From: Salinispora fenicalii
GTDB lineage: Bacteria; Actinomycetota; Actinomycetes; Mycobacteriales; Micromonosporaceae
DNA length: 64,000 bases
Assembly: GCF_000514815.1 (NCBI RefSeq)
Contig: NZ_AZWQ01000026.1
Coordinates: forward strand, 45,321-109,320
Direction: 5' to 3'
The notes under the pieces were generated by a model, which worked only from the letters and a program-made list of their open reading frames with translations, searched no databases and was not told the origin of the DNA. Of this stretch, positions 25,458 through 35,239 are shown piece by piece. A program made the translations under genes and the position numbers. How positions within the stretch are numbered: the first letter of the stretch is position 1; the number at the start of each line of letters is the position of its first letter.

Positions 25458-27110
25458 GTGAGCACGCACCCCCGCGCGGGCCAGCCCGCCCAGCCATCCG
25501 ACCTGGTGGACGTGGCGATGCTGGTCACCGCGTACTACGCGGAGCACCCCGACCCGGCGGACCCGGAACAGCAGGTCTCCTTCGGCACCTCCGGGCATCG
25601 GGGGTCCTCGCTGCGGAACGCGTTCAACTCCGATCACATCCTCGCGATCACCCAGGCGCTCTGTGACTACCGGCGCAAGTGTGGTCTTGACGGCCCGCTC
25701 TTCTTCGGCCGGGACACCCACGCGCTCTCCGCCCCGGCGGCGGTGGACGCGCTGGAGGTGCTCGCCGCCAACGAGGTCTCGGTCCTGTTGGACAGCCGGG
25801 ACGGATACGTTCCGACGCCGGCCCTCTCCCACGCCATCCTGGCCCACAATCGGGGGCGGAGCAGCGGGCTCGCCGACGGCATCGTGATCACCCCGTCGCA
25901 CAATCCGCCGGCGGACGGCGGGTTCAAGTACAACCCTACCCACGGCGGCCCGGCGGACACCGATGCCACGACGTGGATTCAGGAGCGTGCGAACGCGATC
26001 CTCGCCGCCGGGCTCAAGGAGGTGCGCCGCATCCCGTACGCGCGGGCGCGCACCGCCGACACCACCGGCCGGTACGACTTCCTCGGCCACTACGTGACCG
26101 ACCTGCCGTCCGTGCTCGACCTGGACGCGGTCCGGTCAGCCGGCGTCCGGATCGGGGCTGATCCGCTCGGTGGGGCCAGTGTCGCCTACTGGGGCGAGAT
26201 CGCGGACCGGCATCGGCTGGACCTCACCGTGGTCAACCCGACCGTCGATCCGACGTGGCGCTTTATGACGCTGGACGGGGACGGCCAGATCCGAATGGAC
26301 TGCTCGTCTCCGAACGCGATGGCGTCGCTGATCGCCGCCCGGGACCGGTTCGCGGTCTCCACCGGTAACGACGCCGATGCCGACCGGCACGGCATCGTCA
26401 CCCCGGACGGCGGTCTGCTGAACCCGAACCACTACCTGACGGTGGCCATCGCCCACCTGTTCCGCACCCGGACGCGGTGGGCGCCGGACGCCGCCATCGG
26501 CAAGACCCTGGTCTCCTCGTCCATGATTGACCGGGTGGCCGCCGACCTGGGGCGCCCGCTGCTGGAGGTGCCGGTTGGCTTCAAATGGTTCGTGCCGGGC
26601 CTGCTCGACGGCGCGGTCGGCTTCGGCGGTGAGGAGAGCGCGGGTGCCTCCTTCCTGCGTCACGACGGCAGCACCTGGACCACCGACAAGGACGGCATCC
26701 TGCTCTGTCTGCTGGCGTCCGAGATCATCGCCACCACTGGCCGTACCCCGAGTGAGCACTGGGCGGAGCTGGCTGGGCGGTTCGGCGCACCCGCGTACGC
26801 CCGGATCGACGCTCCGGCCAGTCGGGCGGAGAAGGCGGTGCTCGGTCGGCTCTCGCCGGAGCAGGTGACGGCTACCGAGTTGGCCGGTGAACCGATTGCG
26901 GCCACGCTTACCCGTGCACCAGGCAACGGGGCCCCGATCGGTGGCCTGAAGGTCACCACCGAGAGCGGTTGGTTCGCTGCCCGTCCTTCCGGCACGGAGG
27001 ATGTCTACAAGATCTACGCCGAGTCGTTCCAGGGCCCCGAGCATCTGGCGCGAATCCAGGCGGAGGCGAAGGATTTGGTCTCGTCAGTGTTGGCGGCTTC
27101 GGACGGCTGA
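25458..27110 (+). CDS. pgm: Phosphoglucomutase (alpha-D-glucose phosphate-specific)
   Basis: A 550-residue mutase interconverting glucose-1-phosphate and glucose-6-phosphate. The phosphoserine loop is TPSHNPPADGG (Ser147), the metal loop DADADRHG, the sugar loop GGEESAG and the phosphate-binding C-terminal loop RPSGTED. QVSFGTSGHRGSS is the usual N-terminal motif. Of two GTG codons, 25458 is preferred because AGGAGG lies 7 bases upstream. It stops 4 bases from the converging NAD kinase gene. Confidence 0.95.
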   Translation: MSTHPRAGQPAQPSDLVDVAMLVTAYYAEHPDPADPEQQVSFGTSGHRGSSLRNAFNSDHILAITQALCDYRRKCGLDGPLFFGRDTHALSAPAAVDALEVLAANEVSVLLDSRDGYVPTPALSHAILAHNRGRSSGLADGIVITPSHNPPADGGFKYNPTHGGPADTDATTWIQERANAILAAGLKEVRRIPYARARTADTTGRYDFLGHYVTDLPSVLDLDAVRSAGVRIGADPLGGASVAYWGEIADRHRLDLTVVNPTVDPTWRFMTLDGDGQIRMDCSSPNAMASLIAARDRFAVSTGNDADADRHGIVTPDGGLLNPNHYLTVAIAHLFRTRTRWAPDAAIGKTLVSSSMIDRVAADLGRPLLEVPVGFKWFVPGLLDGAVGFGGEESAGASFLRHDGSTWTTDKDGILLCLLASEIIATTGRTPSEHWAELAGRFGAPAYARIDAPASRAEKAVLGRLSPEQVTATELAGEPIAATLTRAPGNGAPIGGLKVTTESGWFAARPSGTEDVYKIYAESFQGPEHLARIQAEAKDLVSSVLAASDG

Positions 27111-27114
27111 GTCG

Positions 27115-28047
27115 TCAACGGTGCGGGGGGAGTCGCCGTCGGCTCATCAGTTCCTTGCGGAGGCCTTCGGGGAGGAGCTCGCGGAGTTGCTCGGGCAGGA
27201 GCGGCAGGTCCAGCAAGCTCAGCTTGAGCTGGTTGCGTTCTCGGTAGCGGCGTGGGTCGAGGCGGACCACCAGGCCGGCGTCGCGCTGGTAGGTCACCTC
27301 CACCGCGCCTTCGGTCGCCGCGTCCTGGACCACCTGCCCGTCCATCTCCACTGCCATCGGCGCGGAGTCGGGGGCGAGCTCCAGCCGGATCCGTTCGTCG
27401 GGGGAGAGGATCACCGAGCGGGAGATCCCCGCCATCGGGGCGGACGGGGTCACCACCACCACGTCGCTCGCCGGGGAGACCAGCGGCCCACCGGCGGCGT
27501 AGCCGTACGCCGTTGACCCGGTCGGCGTGCTCACCACCAGCGCGTCGCACCGGTAGTAGCCGTACTGCTGCCCATCCACGGCGAGGGTGACGGTGACGAA
27601 GCCCGCGCCGGGCCGGCGAACTAACGCGACATCGTTGAACGCGACCACATCATCACCGCATACCGCACAGGCCAGGCAGCTGTGCCGCTCCACGGTGAAG
27701 TCCCGGTTGGCCAGCCGGGCCAACGCGGTCGGCAGGTCCGGCGGCTCGACCTCGACCAGGAAGCCGAGCTGGCCCAGGTGCACCCCGAGCACCGGTTTCG
27801 GGTCGCGGACCGCCGAGCGCAACGCGCCGAGCATGGTGCCGTCACCGCCGATGCTGATCAGCACGTCGCTGGTCGGGGCCACCTGCTCGGTGGGAAGCGG
27901 TTCCACCGTCGCCGGCACCCGGTGCCGGTCCGGCCCCCGCACTGCCAGCGCTATCCGCTGCCTAGTTGCCCAATCGACGATGAGGTCGACCACCTCGGAC
28001 ACGTCCCGGGTCGGGTGCAGCACCAGTCCGAGCCGGATCTGATCCAT
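27115..28047 (-). CDS. nadK: NAD kinase
   Basis: A 310-residue ATP/polyphosphate-dependent NAD kinase producing NADP. It contains the GGDGT nucleotide motif (about residues 67-71), FNDVALVR, the family motif TPTGSTAYGYAAGGP and PSAPM. A basic C-terminal tail of about 40 residues follows the catalytic domain. In the usual actinobacterial order nadK lies near recN and tlyA; here it stands alone between pgm and a secreted carboxypeptidase, so it may be a second paralogue. Confidence 0.92.
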   Translation of the reverse strand: MDQIRLGLVLHPTRDVSEVVDLIVDWATRQRIALAVRGPDRHRVPATVEPLPTEQVAPTSDVLISIGGDGTMLGALRSAVRDPKPVLGVHLGQLGFLVEVEPPDLPTALARLANRDFTVERHSCLACAVCGDDVVAFNDVALVRRPGAGFVTVTLAVDGQQYGYYRCDALVVSTPTGSTAYGYAAGGPLVSPASDVVVVTPSAPMAGISRSVILSPDERIRLELAPDSAPMAVEMDGQVVQDAATEGAVEVTYQRDAGLVVRLDPRRYRERNQLKLSLLDLPLLPEQLRELLPEGLRKELMSRRRLPPHR

Positions 28048-28168
28048 CTGCCCAGCTCACCACATTCAGGCTGGTTCGGCGGGACTTCGCCGAGGGCCGA
28101 CGGTGCGGATGCGCCCCCACCCGAACCGTCGGCACGCGGGGCCTGCGCCCCATCCGTCAGCACGCGGG

Positions 28169-28196
28169 CGCCGGCGGCCTCCGCAGACCGCCGGCG
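28169..28196 (-). terminator. Terminator of the M14 carboxypeptidase gene
   Basis: A perfect 9-bp inverted repeat (CGCCGGCGG / CCGCCGGCG) with a 10-base loop begins about 10 bases after the stop of the secreted carboxypeptidase gene and lies upstream of nadK. Confidence 0.7.
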
Positions 28197-28206
28197 TCGC
28201 GAGCCG

Positions 28207-31200
28207 TTAGCGGCGATCTGCCGCGAACAGGTGGTCTATCGTCCGCTGGACCAGATCAGCCCGGGTCTCTGGATCCAGTCCTTCCAGGCCGAAGCCGAGG
28301 TAGACGGTGTCCGCGGTGACCACCGCCGACCCCTCTGCGAAGGCCTGCTGGCTGCGCCCCCAGTTTTCCGTGGTCTCGGTCGAGCCGGGCGGCGGGCCGG
28401 CCAGCGCCCAATCACCCAGGTCCGTTTCGAACGAGGTGTCGCCGACCGTGGACCCGTCCACGATCACCCGGGCATCGTCCAGGAAGACACCCAGGCCCTG
28501 GGTGCTCCAGTCCGAGATGTAGGAGATCGACAGCTCGACCTCCTTACCGGCGTACCCGGAGAGGTCGACCACGAGTTCCTGCCAGCCGTTGGAGGCGCCG
28601 GTGAGGGCGTTCCAACTGCCGGTGGTGCCCGTCGGCGAGCAGTCCTCGCCCTGGTACCGGGCGAGCCATGGGTGCAGCGCCTCGACCCAGCCCGACTCGC
28701 AGCTAGCCCCGGTGTCGGTGCTGGTCCGGCCGTTGGCGTCCGGCAGGGTCGTCCAGTTGTCGCTGCCCACCTCGTGCGCCTCGACGATCAGGTAATCCCA
28801 GTTCGCCTCGATGTCATACGAGGTGAAGAAGCGCAGCTCAGCGGCGTTGGCATCAGTGAGGTCAACGGTCTGGGTGAGCCGCTTGTACGAATCGTTGGTC
28901 TGGCCGCTCCACAGGTACCAATCACCGGTATGCGGGTCGAACGGCGCGCCCCCCGGGCGCTCCCAGCCGAGCGGCGCCGCGCTGTCGAACTGCGGGAACT
29001 GCTCTGGCGGCAGGAAGCCCGACGTGGTCAGGAACGATGCCGTGTGCTCCTGGTTCTCCGCCGAGCCCGGTGCGTTGAGCGCGCCGGCGAAGCCGGTGAA
29101 CCGGTCGTCGGTGCCGGTCACCGGGTACGGCCCGGTCTCGCCGGTACCGCCGTCACTGACATAGGTGAAGGCCCCCAGCCAGTACTGCTGGAAGTCGTTG
29201 AGCACCGGCAGGCACGTCTCGTCGTTCGCGTCGGTGCACTCCGCCGGCCCGTTCGGCTGGTAGCTGTAGCCGCCGTTGGCGGCCTGGGCGTAGAGCGCGT
29301 ACTCACCGCTGAGCAGGAGCTTGCCGCCCTCGTTCAGGTAGTCCCGGACGGCAAACTCGGTCTCCACCGCCGCCCGGGCGATGGTGCCCGGCACCTGTCC
29401 CGGAGAACGCGGGATGATGTCGTCACCGGTCTCCCAGAGCACCATCTGGTAATGCGACAGCACGCCCAGGTGGTGCGGGGCCTGACGGCCCATCGTGTCG
29501 AAGTCGTACACATCGCTGGTGTGCCCGGCCGCGGTCAGCGCGTCGGCCATCTCATCGGCGTACTTCGCGCTGGTGGCGTCCTGGTCCGGGACCGGCCCGT
29601 TGACATCCTCCATTGCCAGCACCAGGACATCGCCGCCGACGTCGTCGTGCACCTGGTAGGTGAAGCGTTCGCTGGTCACCTTCCCCGTTTTGGGTTTCTT
29701 GCCGCTGAACCAGACTTCGACCTCGTCGCCGGGTTTGGCGCCCTGCACCGTGCCCCGCAGCTCGGCGTAGTAGTCGTCGTGGGTGTCGCCGTAGCGCTCA
29801 CCGCCCTGCCACTCGCGGACGCTGACCGTCTTGGTCCGGCCGTCGTTGATCGTGTAGTGCATCCGGACGTTGCGCAGCGCCCGTCGGGTGATCGAGGCGA
29901 CCTGCTGGTTGCGGCCGTACGACGTGTCGAAGGTGTCCACCACGAAGTCCGCGGTGCTGCGGCCGACGACCGACACCGGCTCGTCCGGGTCGTGTGCCGA
30001 CTGCGCCACGGCCAGGGCGAACGGCAGGTTCTTCGCCACCTCGGCGGAGATCAGCTTTTCGTCGTCGGGGAAGATGAAGCCGCTGACGCAGTCCTCCGGT
30101 AGCCACTCGTCGTCCGGGTCGGAGGCCGCCGCGGCCTGGCAGGTCGACATCTCCGGGGTGAAGCCGAGGGTGCCGTAGCGGACCGTGGCGTGGGTGTCGG
30201 TGTCGCCGTTGGTGGTGTACAGCTCGGCGGAGATGTCCGGGTCGTAGCCGGGCACGGCCGGGTTATCGTCGTCACCGACCATCGCCTCGTAGATGATGTC
30301 GTCCGGGGTGGGGGTGGCGACCTGCCAGCCCACGCCGTAGAGCAGCAGCTGGGCGGCGGAGTGGTAGTTCATGAAGAACTCGAAGCCGACCCGGCGGAAC
30401 AGCTGGTCCAGCGCCTTGGTCTCGGGCTCCGAGTGCGGGCTGGGCCCCCGGTAGGTGTTGCTGTTCGGGTCGGGGGAGGAGCCTTCGTTGTCGTACCCCC
30501 ACTTGAAGCCCCAGTTGCGGTTCAGGTCGACGCCGTCGGCGGTGGTGATCTGCCCGTCGCCGTCGTTGTCCCGCAGGTTCTTGCGCCAGAGCCGGTTGCC
30601 GGGCGTGAAGGTGTGGTCGTAGCCGTCCGGGTTGGCGACGGGCAGGAACCACAGCTCGGTGGTGTTCACCAACCGGGTGATCTCCCGGTCCGTACCGTAG
30701 TTGTCGAGGACGTGGTGCATCAGTCGCCGGGTCATCTCCGGCGTGATCCACTCACGGGCGTGCTGCGCGCTGGCGTACAACACCGCCGGCCGTTTGCCGT
30801 CGCGGGTCCGGTCCGCGTTCTTGGTTACCTTGACGGCGAGGATCGGTTGGCCCTGGTGGCTATGGCCGATCGTCATCACCTTCGTCAGGTCCGGGTAGCG
30901 GGCGGCGGTGGCGGTGATCTCGTCTCGGATGCCGCCCGGCTCGCTGTAGGACCGGAATGCGGACCAACCGGTGGCGGCCTGCTCCCGCAGCGCCTCGCTG
31001 GCCGGCTTGCCCCGTACCTTCTTGACCTCCAGCTGCACGCCCTGGCTGGCCAACCGGGCCGCCTGCCGTTTACTCAGAACCGTCTCGACGCGGACGTCGC
31101 CGGACCGGTCGGTCTCGGTGTGCTCGTGGCCGAGGTCTACCCCGGACTGCCGCAGCTTCTCCAGCTGCGCCGGGTCAACCGTGCCGACGTACACTTCCAG

Positions 31201-31311
31201 ACTGTCCCGGCTGCCCGGTTCGGACGCCGGTTGTGCGGTGGCCGGTGCGGTCAGCGCCAATGCGCCGACCAGGGTAAACACGCCGGCAATCGCCAGCCGT
31301 GTGCGCCTCAT
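28207..31311 (-). CDS. Secreted zinc carboxypeptidase, M14 family, multidomain
   Basis: A 1034-residue exported enzyme. ATG 31311 follows AGGAGG closely and opens a clear signal peptide (MRRTRLAIAGVFTLVGALAL, cleavage near APATAQ at 22-27). After a propeptide (about 28-115) comes an M14 domain: zinc ligands H184 and E187 in AQHAREW and H317 in NYHSAAQ, catalytic E387 in GFTPEMST. The C-terminal half has an Ig-like and large beta-rich region with two jelly-roll/MAM-like parts (about 790-1000) resembling immune inhibitor A proteins. It probably digests extracellular peptides for nutrition. Single-gene transcript with its own terminator. Confidence 0.92.
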   Translation of the reverse strand: MRRTRLAIAGVFTLVGALALTAPATAQPASEPGSRDSLEVYVGTVDPAQLEKLRQSGVDLGHEHTETDRSGDVRVETVLSKRQAARLASQGVQLEVKKVRGKPASEALREQAATGWSAFRSYSEPGGIRDEITATAARYPDLTKVMTIGHSHQGQPILAVKVTKNADRTRDGKRPAVLYASAQHAREWITPEMTRRLMHHVLDNYGTDREITRLVNTTELWFLPVANPDGYDHTFTPGNRLWRKNLRDNDGDGQITTADGVDLNRNWGFKWGYDNEGSSPDPNSNTYRGPSPHSEPETKALDQLFRRVGFEFFMNYHSAAQLLLYGVGWQVATPTPDDIIYEAMVGDDDNPAVPGYDPDISAELYTTNGDTDTHATVRYGTLGFTPEMSTCQAAAASDPDDEWLPEDCVSGFIFPDDEKLISAEVAKNLPFALAVAQSAHDPDEPVSVVGRSTADFVVDTFDTSYGRNQQVASITRRALRNVRMHYTINDGRTKTVSVREWQGGERYGDTHDDYYAELRGTVQGAKPGDEVEVWFSGKKPKTGKVTSERFTYQVHDDVGGDVLVLAMEDVNGPVPDQDATSAKYADEMADALTAAGHTSDVYDFDTMGRQAPHHLGVLSHYQMVLWETGDDIIPRSPGQVPGTIARAAVETEFAVRDYLNEGGKLLLSGEYALYAQAANGGYSYQPNGPAECTDANDETCLPVLNDFQQYWLGAFTYVSDGGTGETGPYPVTGTDDRFTGFAGALNAPGSAENQEHTASFLTTSGFLPPEQFPQFDSAAPLGWERPGGAPFDPHTGDWYLWSGQTNDSYKRLTQTVDLTDANAAELRFFTSYDIEANWDYLIVEAHEVGSDNWTTLPDANGRTSTDTGASCESGWVEALHPWLARYQGEDCSPTGTTGSWNALTGASNGWQELVVDLSGYAGKEVELSISYISDWSTQGLGVFLDDARVIVDGSTVGDTSFETDLGDWALAGPPPGSTETTENWGRSQQAFAEGSAVVTADTVYLGFGLEGLDPETRADLVQRTIDHLFAADRR

Positions 31312-31466
31312 CGCGCCTCCTGCGGTGAAAGGGCCTGTGCCGCGAGCTTTCGCCATCCGTCAACGGCTGTCAATCAAACGTCTGGGTAGCTCTTCGCGAT
31401 GGAGGGGAACACTGAGGTACGTCGTCGCCCGTACGGCGCGGTTGCTGCTCGCTCGTCCAGGGCTGG

Positions 31467-31892
31467 TCAGTCGGCGTCGCCCAGCCGTCGGCGCAGCAGT
31501 GTCCGCAGCGGCACTGACTCACCGTCGCGCCCACCCGCGCCGATGACCAGCGGCGCCGGGCTGGGCTGCGGATCCGCGCCGAAGAGCCGGGCGCGAAGGC
31601 CGCCGGGTACGACCAGGAGGTGGAATCGGCCGGCCACGTCCACGGCCCGGCTGCGGGCCCGGTCCACGTACCAGCCCCGCAGTCGGGTCCGGTAGCGCCC
31701 TCGGCCCCCGTGTCCGGTCGCCGTGAGCCGTTCGGGTGGCAGGCCGCGGCGACGGGCTTCGGCCACGAAATCCGCGACCAACTCGGCGGCCTCTGCCTGC
31801 TCGGCCCGCCGCCGGTGCTCATCGGCCGCGGCGTGCGCCGCCACCGCCCGTCGTCGCTGTTCTTGCCAGTCTCGGCTCTCCTGCGCACCCAC
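31467..31892 (-). CDS. Small hypothetical protein, charged helix plus beta domain
   Basis: About 141 residues. The N-terminal 55 residues form a charged, probably coiled helix (EQRRRAVAAHAAADEHRRRA, then EQAEAAELVADFVAEARRRG), followed by a beta-rich region (GRYRTRLRGWYVDRAR, RFHLLVVPGGLRARL). I recognise no family; similar small proteins are common in Micromonosporaceae (recollection). The start GTG 31892 lacks a clear ribosome site and is uncertain. Confidence 0.6.
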   Translation of the reverse strand: MGAQESRDWQEQRRRAVAAHAAADEHRRRAEQAEAAELVADFVAEARRRGLPPERLTATGHGGRGRYRTRLRGWYVDRARSRAVDVAGRFHLLVVPGGLRARLFGADPQPSPAPLVIGAGGRDGESVPLRTLLRRRLGDAD

Positions 31893-32042
31893 GGCTGTGA
31901 CGCTACGCCGCACCCGGCTGGCTGGTGGGAGACGGGAGCGCGGACACCTCGAGTTCGCTGCCCGCGACGCTCGCCTGGGGCCGCGACGCGCCGTAACTTT
32001 CAAGGCCTGGCCGGCTGGGTGCAGGCCCTAGACTCGCTGGCC

Positions 32043-32600
32043 ATGGGACTGCTCACCTTCAGTTTCAACCTGACCCTGGACGGGTGCGTCGACCACCAGG
32101 AGGGGATCGCGGACGACGAGACGCACGCCCTCTTCACCGATCTCATGGACGCAGCCGGGGCAATGCTCTGGGGTCGTGTCACCTACGAGATGTTGGAGGG
32201 TTACTGGCCGGCCGTTGCCCGTGGCGAGGTGGAGGCGCCGTCGGCCACGCGTGAGTGGGCGGTCAAGCTGGAGGCCAAACCCAAGTATGTGGTGTCGTCG
32301 ACGCGCACGGACTTTCCGTGGACCAACAGTCACCACATCGCCGGCGGTCTGCGCGAGGGCGTGCAGAGGCTCAAGGACGCGACCCCTGCCGGAGTCCTGC
32401 TCGGAAGCGGCAAGCTCGCGACCGAGCTCGACCAGCTGGACCTGATCGACGAGTACAGGTTGCTCGTCCATCCCCGGATCGCCGGCCACAGCCCGAGGCT
32501 GTACGAGGGCGGCCTGCCCGGCACGCGCCAGCTCGAGCTGCTCTCGGCGCAGCCGTTGCGCAACGGCGTGGTGGCCATGCACTACCGCCGCGCGCGCTAA
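32043..32600 (+). CDS. Dihydrofolate reductase family protein (RibD C-terminal domain)
   Basis: A 185-residue protein of the RibD_C/YyaP-YwjB group. It begins GLLTFSFNLTLDGCVDH and has MLWGRVTYEMLEGYWP, the VLLGSGKLATELDQLDLIDEY segment and HPRIAGHSPRLYEGG, all typical. These proteins bind NADPH and reduce unknown substrates. A strong bidirectional terminator separates it from the converging tex gene. Confidence 0.9.
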   Translation: MGLLTFSFNLTLDGCVDHQEGIADDETHALFTDLMDAAGAMLWGRVTYEMLEGYWPAVARGEVEAPSATREWAVKLEAKPKYVVSSTRTDFPWTNSHHIAGGLREGVQRLKDATPAGVLLGSGKLATELDQLDLIDEYRLLVHPRIAGHSPRLYEGGLPGTRQLELLSAQPLRNGVVAMHYRRAR

Positions 32601-32628
32601 GTCGCAGGAGTCCATCGCCGCGCAGCGC

Positions 32629-32672
32629 CGAACGGCTCCTCGAAGGCGAGGAAGCCTTCGAGGAGCCGTTCG
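32629..32672. terminator. Bidirectional terminator
   Basis: A perfect 19-bp inverted repeat (CGAACGGCTCCTCGAAGGC and its complement) with a 6-base loop lies between the converging reductase and tex genes. Confidence 0.9.
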
Positions 32673-32702
32673 CGGGATCCCTGGATGTCGCCGCAGGTGA
32701 GC

Positions 32703-35135
32703 TCAGGCGAGACCGGCGCGGCGTAGGGCATCCGCCATCGCATCGTTGGCCGGGGCCCCGCCCCCACGTCCCGATCGTGGCTGCCCGCCCCGACCTTGGG
32801 AGCGACCGCCCTGGCCGCCGCGACCTTGGGAGCGATCGCCCTGGCCGCCCCGATCGCCCTGCCCGCCGCGACCTTGGGAACGGCCACCGGTTTCCCGGTC
32901 GCCGCCGCGGCCCCGCTGCTGCCCCCGCCCGCCGCCGCGGGCGGCCTCGGTGTCGTCGTCCAGGCGCAGGGTCAGCGAGATGCGCTTGCGCGGCACATCC
33001 ACGTCAAGGACCTTGACCTTCACCACGTCACCGGACTTCACCACCTCGTGCGGGTCCCGGACGAAGGCGCGGGACATCGCTGAGACGTGCACCAGGCCGT
33101 CCTGGTGCACGCCGATGTCCACGAATGCGCCGAAGGCGGCCACGTTGGTGACCACTCCCTCCAGGATCAGGCCGGGCACCAGATCGGCGATCGTCTCCAC
33201 GCCCTCGGCGAAGGTGGCGGTGCGGAACTCCGGCCGCGGGTCCCGGCCGGGCTTCTCCAACTCGGCGAGGATGTCGGTGACCGTCGGCAGCCCGAAGGTG
33301 TCATCGACGAAGTCGGTGGCCCGCAGCCCGCGCAGGATCGCACTCCGGCCGATCACCGCCGGTAGCTCTTGCTGGACAGCGGCGAGGATCCGCCGCACCA
33401 CCGGGTACGCCTCGGGATGCACGCTGGAGGAGTCCAGCGGGTCGTCGCCACCGGGGATGCGCAGGAAGCCGGCGCACTGCTCGAACGCCTTCGGGCCGAG
33501 CCGGGGGACCTGCCGCAGGTCGCTGCGGTTCCGGAACGGCCCGTTGGCGTCCCGGTGCAGCACGATGTTCTCCGCCAACCCGGCGCCGATGCCGGAGACT
33601 CGGGTCAGCAGCGGGGCGGAGGCGGTGTTGACATCGACCCCGACCGCGTTGACGCAGTCCTCGACGACGGCATCGAGGGACCGGGACAAGGTCACCTCGG
33701 ACAGGTCGTGTTGGTACTGCCCAACTCCGATCGAGCGCGGGTCGATCTTGACCAGCTCGGCGAGCGGGTCCTGGAGCCGGCGGGCGATCGATGCTGCTCC
33801 CCGCAGTGACACGTCCAGGCCCGGCAGCTCCTGCGCCGCGTAAGCGGATGCTGAATAGACCGAGGCCCCAGCCTCGGAGACGACGAGCTTGGTGAGGTTC
33901 AGCTGGGGGTGGCGCCGGATCAGCTCTCCGGCGAGCCGGTCGGTCTCCCGGCTCGCGGTGCCGTTACCGATCGCCACCAATTCCACCTGGTGCGCGGCGG
34001 CCAGCCGGGCGAGGGTTTCGATCGAGGCGTCCCACTGCCGGCGCGGTTCGTGCGGGTAGATGGTGTCGGTGGCGACCACCTTGCCGGTGGCGTCAACGAC
34101 GGCGACCTTCACCCCGGTGCGCAGGCCGGGATCCAGCCCCATCGTCGCCCGGGTGCCGGCTGGGGCGGCCAGCAGCAGGTCTCGCAGGTTCGTGGCGAAG
34201 ACTCGCACCGCCTCCGCCTCGGCCGCCTGCCACAACCGCAGGCGCAGGTCCGCGCCGAGGTGGATAAGGATTCGGGTACGCCAGGACCAGCGAACCGTGT
34301 CCGAGAGCCAGCGGTCGGCCGGCCGCCCCTGGTCGCTGACCCCGAACCGGGCGGCGATGGCTGTCTCATACCGGGTCGGGCCGGTGGTCGCCGAATCCGC
34401 GGCCTCCGCCGGCTCCGGTTCCATCGTCAGGTCGAGCACGCCCTCCTTCTCCCCGCGGAACATGGCGAGGACCCGGTGCGAGGGCAGTTTCGGGTACGGC
34501 TCGGCGAAGTCGAAGTAGTCGGCGAACTTGGTGCCCGTCGTCGCCTGGCCGTCGCGTACCCGGGACACCAGTCGGCCCCGGGACCACATCTGCTCGCGCA
34601 GCGTGCCAATCAGGTCGGCGTCCTCGGCGAACCGTTCGACCAGGATGGCTCGGGCGCCGTCGAGCGCGGCCGCGGCGTCGGCGACACCCCGGTCCGGGTC
34701 GACGAACCCGGCGGCCGTCGCCCGCGGCTCCTGGGCTGGCTCGTCGAGCAGGGTGTCGGCGAGGGGTTCCAGGCCGGCCTCGCGGGCGATCTGTGCGCGG
34801 GTTCGCCGCTTGGGCTTGTACGGCAGGTAGATGTCTTCCAGCCGGGACTTCGAGTCAGCGGCCATGAGCTGTGCCGTCAGGGCTTCGTCGAGCTTGCCCT
34901 GGCTGCGGATCGACTCCAGGATGGCGGCCCGCCGCTGGTCCAACTCGCGCAGGTAGCGCAGTCGTTCTTCGAGGGTGCGCAGTTGGGTGTCGTCGAGCAG
35001 GCCGGTGGCCTCCTTGCGGTACCGGGCGATGAACGGCACGGTCGCGCCGCCATCAAGTAGTTCCACGGCTGCGTGTACCTGGCGCTCGGCGACGCCGAGC
35101 TCCTCGGCGATCCGCTGAGAAACAGAGAGGGTCAC
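32703..35135 (-). CDS. tex: Tex-type RNA-binding transcription accessory protein
   Basis: An 810-residue Tex protein: N-terminal helical region ([15 protein letters not shown]), YqgF-like domain ([17 protein letters not shown] near 330-345), helix-hairpin-helix motifs ([29 protein letters not shown]) and an S1 RNA-binding domain at about 640-710 ([20 protein letters not shown]). The last 80 residues are an unusual low-complexity tail rich in Arg, Gly and Gln with repeats of RSQGRGGQ and DRGGQG, ending in a short helix. Tex acts in transcription and RNA quality. The start follows a GGAT-rich upstream sequence. Confidence 0.95.
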   Translation of the reverse strand: MTLSVSQRIAEELGVAERQVHAAVELLDGGATVPFIARYRKEATGLLDDTQLRTLEERLRYLRELDQRRAAILESIRSQGKLDEALTAQLMAADSKSRLEDIYLPYKPKRRTRAQIAREAGLEPLADTLLDEPAQEPRATAAGFVDPDRGVADAAAALDGARAILVERFAEDADLIGTLREQMWSRGRLVSRVRDGQATTGTKFADYFDFAEPYPKLPSHRVLAMFRGEKEGVLDLTMEPEPAEAADSATTGPTRYETAIAARFGVSDQGRPADRWLSDTVRWSWRTRILIHLGADLRLRLWQAAEAEAVRVFATNLRDLLLAAPAGTRATMGLDPGLRTGVKVAVVDATGKVVATDTIYPHEPRRQWDASIETLARLAAAHQVELVAIGNGTASRETDRLAGELIRRHPQLNLTKLVVSEAGASVYSASAYAAQELPGLDVSLRGAASIARRLQDPLAELVKIDPRSIGVGQYQHDLSEVTLSRSLDAVVEDCVNAVGVDVNTASAPLLTRVSGIGAGLAENIVLHRDANGPFRNRSDLRQVPRLGPKAFEQCAGFLRIPGGDDPLDSSSVHPEAYPVVRRILAAVQQELPAVIGRSAILRGLRATDFVDDTFGLPTVTDILAELEKPGRDPRPEFRTATFAEGVETIADLVPGLILEGVVTNVAAFGAFVDIGVHQDGLVHVSAMSRAFVRDPHEVVKSGDVVKVKVLDVDVPRKRISLTLRLDDDTEAARGGGRGQQRGRGGDRETGGRSQGRGGQGDRGGQGDRSQGRGGQGGRSQGRGGQPRSGRGGGAPANDAMADALRRAGLA

Positions 35136-35239
35136 GATCTCGATCCGCCTTCGGGAGTGGTTTCCCGTGCATTCTGCCGGGCCACCGCAGCGGTGGTGGA
35201 ATCACCGTCCCGTACGGCGGTTCGGGCTGTCCTTTTCGT

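Noticed and set aside
27682..31389. Long plus-strand frames opposite nadK and the M14 gene
   Set aside because: They are antisense shadows of well-supported genes and contain no family motif or start signal.
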